64,000 bases of DNA. It comes from Streptomyces sp. CB01201. Its GTDB lineage: Bacteria; Actinomycetota; Actinomycetes; Streptomycetales; Streptomycetaceae. A program made the translations under genes and the position numbers. The notes under the pieces are model-generated. The model searched no databases and was not told the DNA's origin. It saw nothing but the letters and a program-made list of their open reading frames with translations. Shown here one piece after another: positions 61,592 through 64,000 of this stretch. The stretch is taken from NCBI RefSeq assembly GCF_002803085.1, contig NZ_NNBJ01000003.1:1-64000 (forward strand). Reading direction: 5' to 3'. Within the stretch, counting starts at the first letter, position 1. Each line of letters starts with the position of its first letter.

Positions 61592-61654
61592 CGCCCTCCC
61601 GCCACCAGCGCCGGTGCCTCAACGAAGCCGGAGCGGGGCTCACGCCCCTCAACC

Positions 61655-61733
61655 CCCTGTCGGCTGCGGACCGCGGGTGGCTCGTCGCGCCCACCGCGGC
61701 GGAGCCGCGCAAAGGACACGGCCCCGCGCCCCT
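61655..61733. repeat. Diverged copy of the Streptomyces intergenic repeat
   Basis: CGGCTGCGGACCG (61661-61673) and CCCCGCGCCCCT (61722-61733) match pieces of the 52.4-kb repeat unit; between them lies CGCGGC-GGA-GCCGCG (61695-61709), a small hairpin. It sits between the convergent VOC and 63161 genes. Confidence 0.6.
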
Positions 61734-61748
61734 GCCCCTCGGAGGGCG

Positions 61749-63161
61749 CTACACGGACCCGGTGTGGACCTGGAAGGCCGCGCGGCGTACCGCCTTGGCC
61801 AGGGCCGGGTCGGGGTGGGCGGCGGCAAGCGCCACCAGGACCTGGACCGTGCGCGGATGCCCGACGGCCCGTACCTCGTCGAGCAGCGCGGGGACCGTGC
61901 CCTGCACCGCCGAGTCGAGGTGGCGCACCAGGAGTTCGCTCTCGCCGTGGTCGGCCACCGCGGCGGCCGTGTCGACCCACAGCCAGGTGGACTCCTCCCG
62001 GGTGAGCACGCCGAGCACGTCCTCGGGATCGCCGCCGTCGTACTCGGCGAGCCACAGCAGGGCGTAGGGGCGGAGGCACGTTTCCGTCACGGCGGCGCGC
62101 ACCCCGGCCTCGGCGGGCGGCCCCACGACCCGCAGCGCCTCGAAGGCGAGCCCGCGCAGCAGCGCGTCGTCGCCCCGGGCCACGTCGAGGAGCTCGGTGA
62201 CGGCGCTGCCGACGGTGCGCGCGGCGGTCCACGCGCGGTACTCGGCGCGGGCCGGGCCGGGGGTGAGCCCCGCGCAGCCGCGCAGCATGTCCTCGGCGGG
62301 CTGCTCGATGTTGCCGGCCGGGCTCTGCGCGGCGACGCAGATCTGCTCCAGCTTGACCCAGACCGCCCAGTTGCCCAGCGGGGTCAAGGTGGCCTGGTCC
62401 TCGCCGAGGACGAGCGCGCCGACCGCGGCGAGGCCCGCCAGCGCCCAGTCGAGGAGGTGGGGAAGCAGCGGCGGCAGCGAGACGGGGTCGGGCTGGGGCC
62501 CGTAGGGCACCTCGCAGCGCTCCTCGCGCAGCTCGGCGACCCGCTGTTCGAGCAGGTCGAGCAGGGCCGGCACGAGGACCGGCCCGTTGGAGAGCTGGAG
62601 CAGGGAGAGCACCTGGGGGACGGCCTCGACGACCTCGGCGACCGCGGTGGGGGCGATGTCGGGCGCGGGGTGGACGAGGGACCAGGCGTCGAAGAGGGCG
62701 ACCCAGCCGCGCAGGACCGCCGCGTCGTCGCGGTCCCAGGCGCGCAGCCGCCAGCCCGGCCGCACGGTGGCGCCGTGCAGTTCGACGAGCCCCGCGAGCC
62801 GGGCCCGGTCCCAGCCGGCCCGCACCTGAGAGGCCGTCAGGCCCAGTGCGGCGGCCGCCCGCTCGGTGACCGGCGCGGGCAGCGGTCCCGGCCGGCCGGG
62901 GCCGGGGGCGCCGGCGCGGGCACGCTCGGCGTCGGTCCAGCGGGCGACGCGTACGGCGTCGGCGAGCACCGCCCTGGCCTGGCGGGCCAGTTCGGCCTCG
63001 GCCGGGGTGCCCGCGGGCGGCCGCGGGGCCGGCCGGGTGCGCCGGTCGGTCGCGGCCCTGCGGGCGGCGGCAAGGGGTCGGGCTTGCATCGGGTGCGGAG
63101 CGCGGACAAGCCGCAGTCTGGAGTCGCGCGGCAACTTCTCTTCAGGCTTCCGGGACGTCAC
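61749..63161 (-). CDS. Large conserved Streptomyces-type protein of unknown function
   Basis: 470-residue protein, mostly helical and Ala/Leu/Val-rich, with no catalytic motif that I recognise and no membrane span. The middle and C-terminal parts contain repeated short helices, for example AAAVADHGESELLVRHLDSA and GHPRTVQVLVALAAAHPDPA, reminiscent of HEAT-type repeats. The start is uncertain: GTG at 63161 (MTSRKPEEKL) is chosen; an ATG at 63089 would give a shorter protein. It may be a scaffold, but this is only an impression. Confidence 0.68.
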   Translation of the reverse strand: MTSRKPEEKLPRDSRLRLVRAPHPMQARPLAAARRAATDRRTRPAPRPPAGTPAEAELARQARAVLADAVRVARWTDAERARAGAPGPGRPGPLPAPVTERAAAALGLTASQVRAGWDRARLAGLVELHGATVRPGWRLRAWDRDDAAVLRGWVALFDAWSLVHPAPDIAPTAVAEVVEAVPQVLSLLQLSNGPVLVPALLDLLEQRVAELREERCEVPYGPQPDPVSLPPLLPHLLDWALAGLAAVGALVLGEDQATLTPLGNWAVWVKLEQICVAAQSPAGNIEQPAEDMLRGCAGLTPGPARAEYRAWTAARTVGSAVTELLDVARGDDALLRGLAFEALRVVGPPAEAGVRAAVTETCLRPYALLWLAEYDGGDPEDVLGVLTREESTWLWVDTAAAVADHGESELLVRHLDSAVQGTVPALLDEVRAVGHPRTVQVLVALAAAHPDPALAKAVRRAAFQVHTGSV

Positions 63162-63176
63162 GCATGCAGTCTTCCC

Positions 63177-63415
63177 GGTCACTGCCCGAAAGCCCAAACG
63201 GAACCGGCCGTCGAAGACCCGCCAAGGGCGCCGGGGGCGGCCGGGCATCGAGGGACCGCCGCCACGGTGAGCGAGCCCCGGCCCTGCCGCGACGGGCAAC
63301 CGGAATGAGCCGCGACCGGCCGGAACGGACCGCCGGAACCGAGCGGTGGCCGGGAGTCGCCCCGCGCGACCAACACGGCCCGGTGACCGCCCGAACGCGC
63401 AAGCGGAACCAGCCG
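63177..63415. repeat. Pair of 34-bp direct repeats (28 of 34 identical) in the intergenic gap
   Basis: Segments at 63177-63210 and 63382-63415 share GGT-AC-GCCCGAA and CGGAACC-GCCG; a third, weaker copy lies near 63280-63312. They lie in the 280-bp gap between the unknown gene and the alpha/beta hydrolase, where no credible CDS was found. Confidence 0.55.
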
Positions 63416-63441
63416 TGCCGCAGCGCGGGACTGACGGAGTG

Positions 63442-64000
63442 TCACATGAGGGGGGTCAGGAACCGGCGCAGGGTTTCTTCGTATCCGGCCGGGTCCGCGT
63501 TCCACATCGAGCCGTGCGGGGCGCCCGGCACCGGATGCAGGGTGATCAGTTCCGGCCGCCGGTCGGCCAGTTCGCGCGAGGGACCCCAGGGGGCGAGGGT
63601 GTCGTCGGGGCCGTGCAGGAGCAGGGTCGGCACCCGCAGCGCCTTGGGGTCGACGCCTTCCTGGAGCCGGTCGCCGTGGCGGCCGGTGCGGCCCTGGGCC
63701 GCCCGGACCGCGAGCGGCAGCAGCGGACCCGGGGTGCGGCGGGCCGAGGCGAGGGCCTTGAGCGTGAACTCCCAGTCCAGGACCGGCGAGTCGAGCACGA
63801 TTCCGGCGATCCGCTCGCGCAGCGCCGAGTGCGTTGCGGCGTGCAGGGCCATGGTGGCGCCGGTGGACCAGCCGTGCAGGATGACGCGCTGGGCCCCGGA
63901 GCGCAGGGCGTAGCGGATCGCCGCGTCCAGATCGCGCCACTCGGAGTCGCCGAGGTGGCCGAGCCCGTCCGGCGAGCGGGGCGCCCCCTCGTCGCCGCGG
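63442..64000 (-). CDS. Alpha/beta hydrolase (partial, 5' end beyond the window)
   Basis: At least 186 residues of an alpha/beta hydrolase, continuing past the right edge. The nucleophile elbow is HGWSTGATMAL (Ser), the acid is likely in LLLHGPDDTLAPWG, and the C-terminal His in VPGAPHGSMW. The block SPDGLGHLGDSEWRDLDAAI precedes it. The predicted substrate class (ester or peptide) cannot be decided. Its stop codon follows TPLM. Confidence 0.88.
   Translation of the reverse strand, partial: RGDEGAPRSPDGLGHLGDSEWRDLDAAIRYALRSGAQRVILHGWSTGATMALHAATHSALRERIAGIVLDSPVLDWEFTLKALASARRTPGPLLPLAVRAAQGRTGRHGDRLQEGVDPKALRVPTLLLHGPDDTLAPWGPSRELADRRPELITLHPVPGAPHGSMWNADPAGYEETLRRFLTPLM

Overview
The window is high-GC actinobacterial DNA, almost certainly a conserved core-chromosome stretch of a Streptomyces. 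The base composition, GTG/TTG starts and Streptomyces-typical families all point there: a Cys-free chaplin (ChpE type), a streptophobe-family membrane protein, a 38-residue SGM_5486-type transporter partner, the GATC-binding nucleoid protein Gbn, and an InhA-type FabI next to FabG. From memory the order follows the S. coelicolor SCO1790s-1840s region. No tRNA, rRNA, CRISPR array, prophage or transposase gene was seen.

Layout. 0-7.5 kb: DNA repair glycosylase, Spo0M-like and PEBP proteins, HNH nuclease, TSUP exporter, then an NfeD / SPFH / ABC-ATPase group. 7.5-12 kb: chaplin, a NarL-type two-component pair, and an SDR translationally coupled to a QueA homologue. 12-19.7 kb: a secreted SLT transglycosylase behind a large 5' inverted repeat, a double-FHA ABC transporter, a streptophobe protein, serB and a SixA phosphatase. 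19.8-22.9 kb: small membrane proteins, an MFS exporter with a tiny partner gene and a divergent GntR regulator, and a secreted Cys-containing protein. 23-29.1 kb: fabI-fabG, tldD-tldE (with a duplicated junction that creates a 32-codon ORF) and tyrS. 29.2-35.6 kb: GlsB/YeaQ and DUF3099 membrane proteins, moaA, an acetate-type symporter with its DUF485 partner, and a secreted subtilisin. 35.7-42.4 kb: alcohol dehydrogenase, a TMEM86-like lysoplasmalogenase overlapping an AGMO-like ether-lipid monooxygenase, a large bacterial NACHT/LRR-type protein and a VIT family transporter. 42.4-47.4 kb: a TetR-controlled four-gene catabolic operon (two amidohydrolases, SDR, acetoacetate-decarboxylase fold) with a perfect 15-bp operator. 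47.5-52.3 kb: DEDDh exonuclease-BRCT, a Cys-rich small protein, SURF1, GH15 hydrolase, and an SDR with a degenerate active site. 52.3-53 kb: repeats only. 53-56.1 kb: an Asp23/AmaP envelope-stress operon. 56.1-64 kb: enoyl-CoA hydratase, gbn, an ABC-F ATPase with a candidate leaderless 7-codon leader, a zinc metallopeptidase, a VOC protein, a large Streptomyces-type unknown, and a truncated alpha/beta hydrolase at the right edge.

The best leads for something undescribed are the solitary NACHT protein, the AGMO/lysoplasmalogenase pair, the duplicated tldD-tldE junction, the long inverted repeat ahead of the SLT gene, the GATC cluster upstream of gbn, and the mini-ORF ahead of the ABC-F gene. 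All functions are inferred from motifs read by eye; no database search was run.
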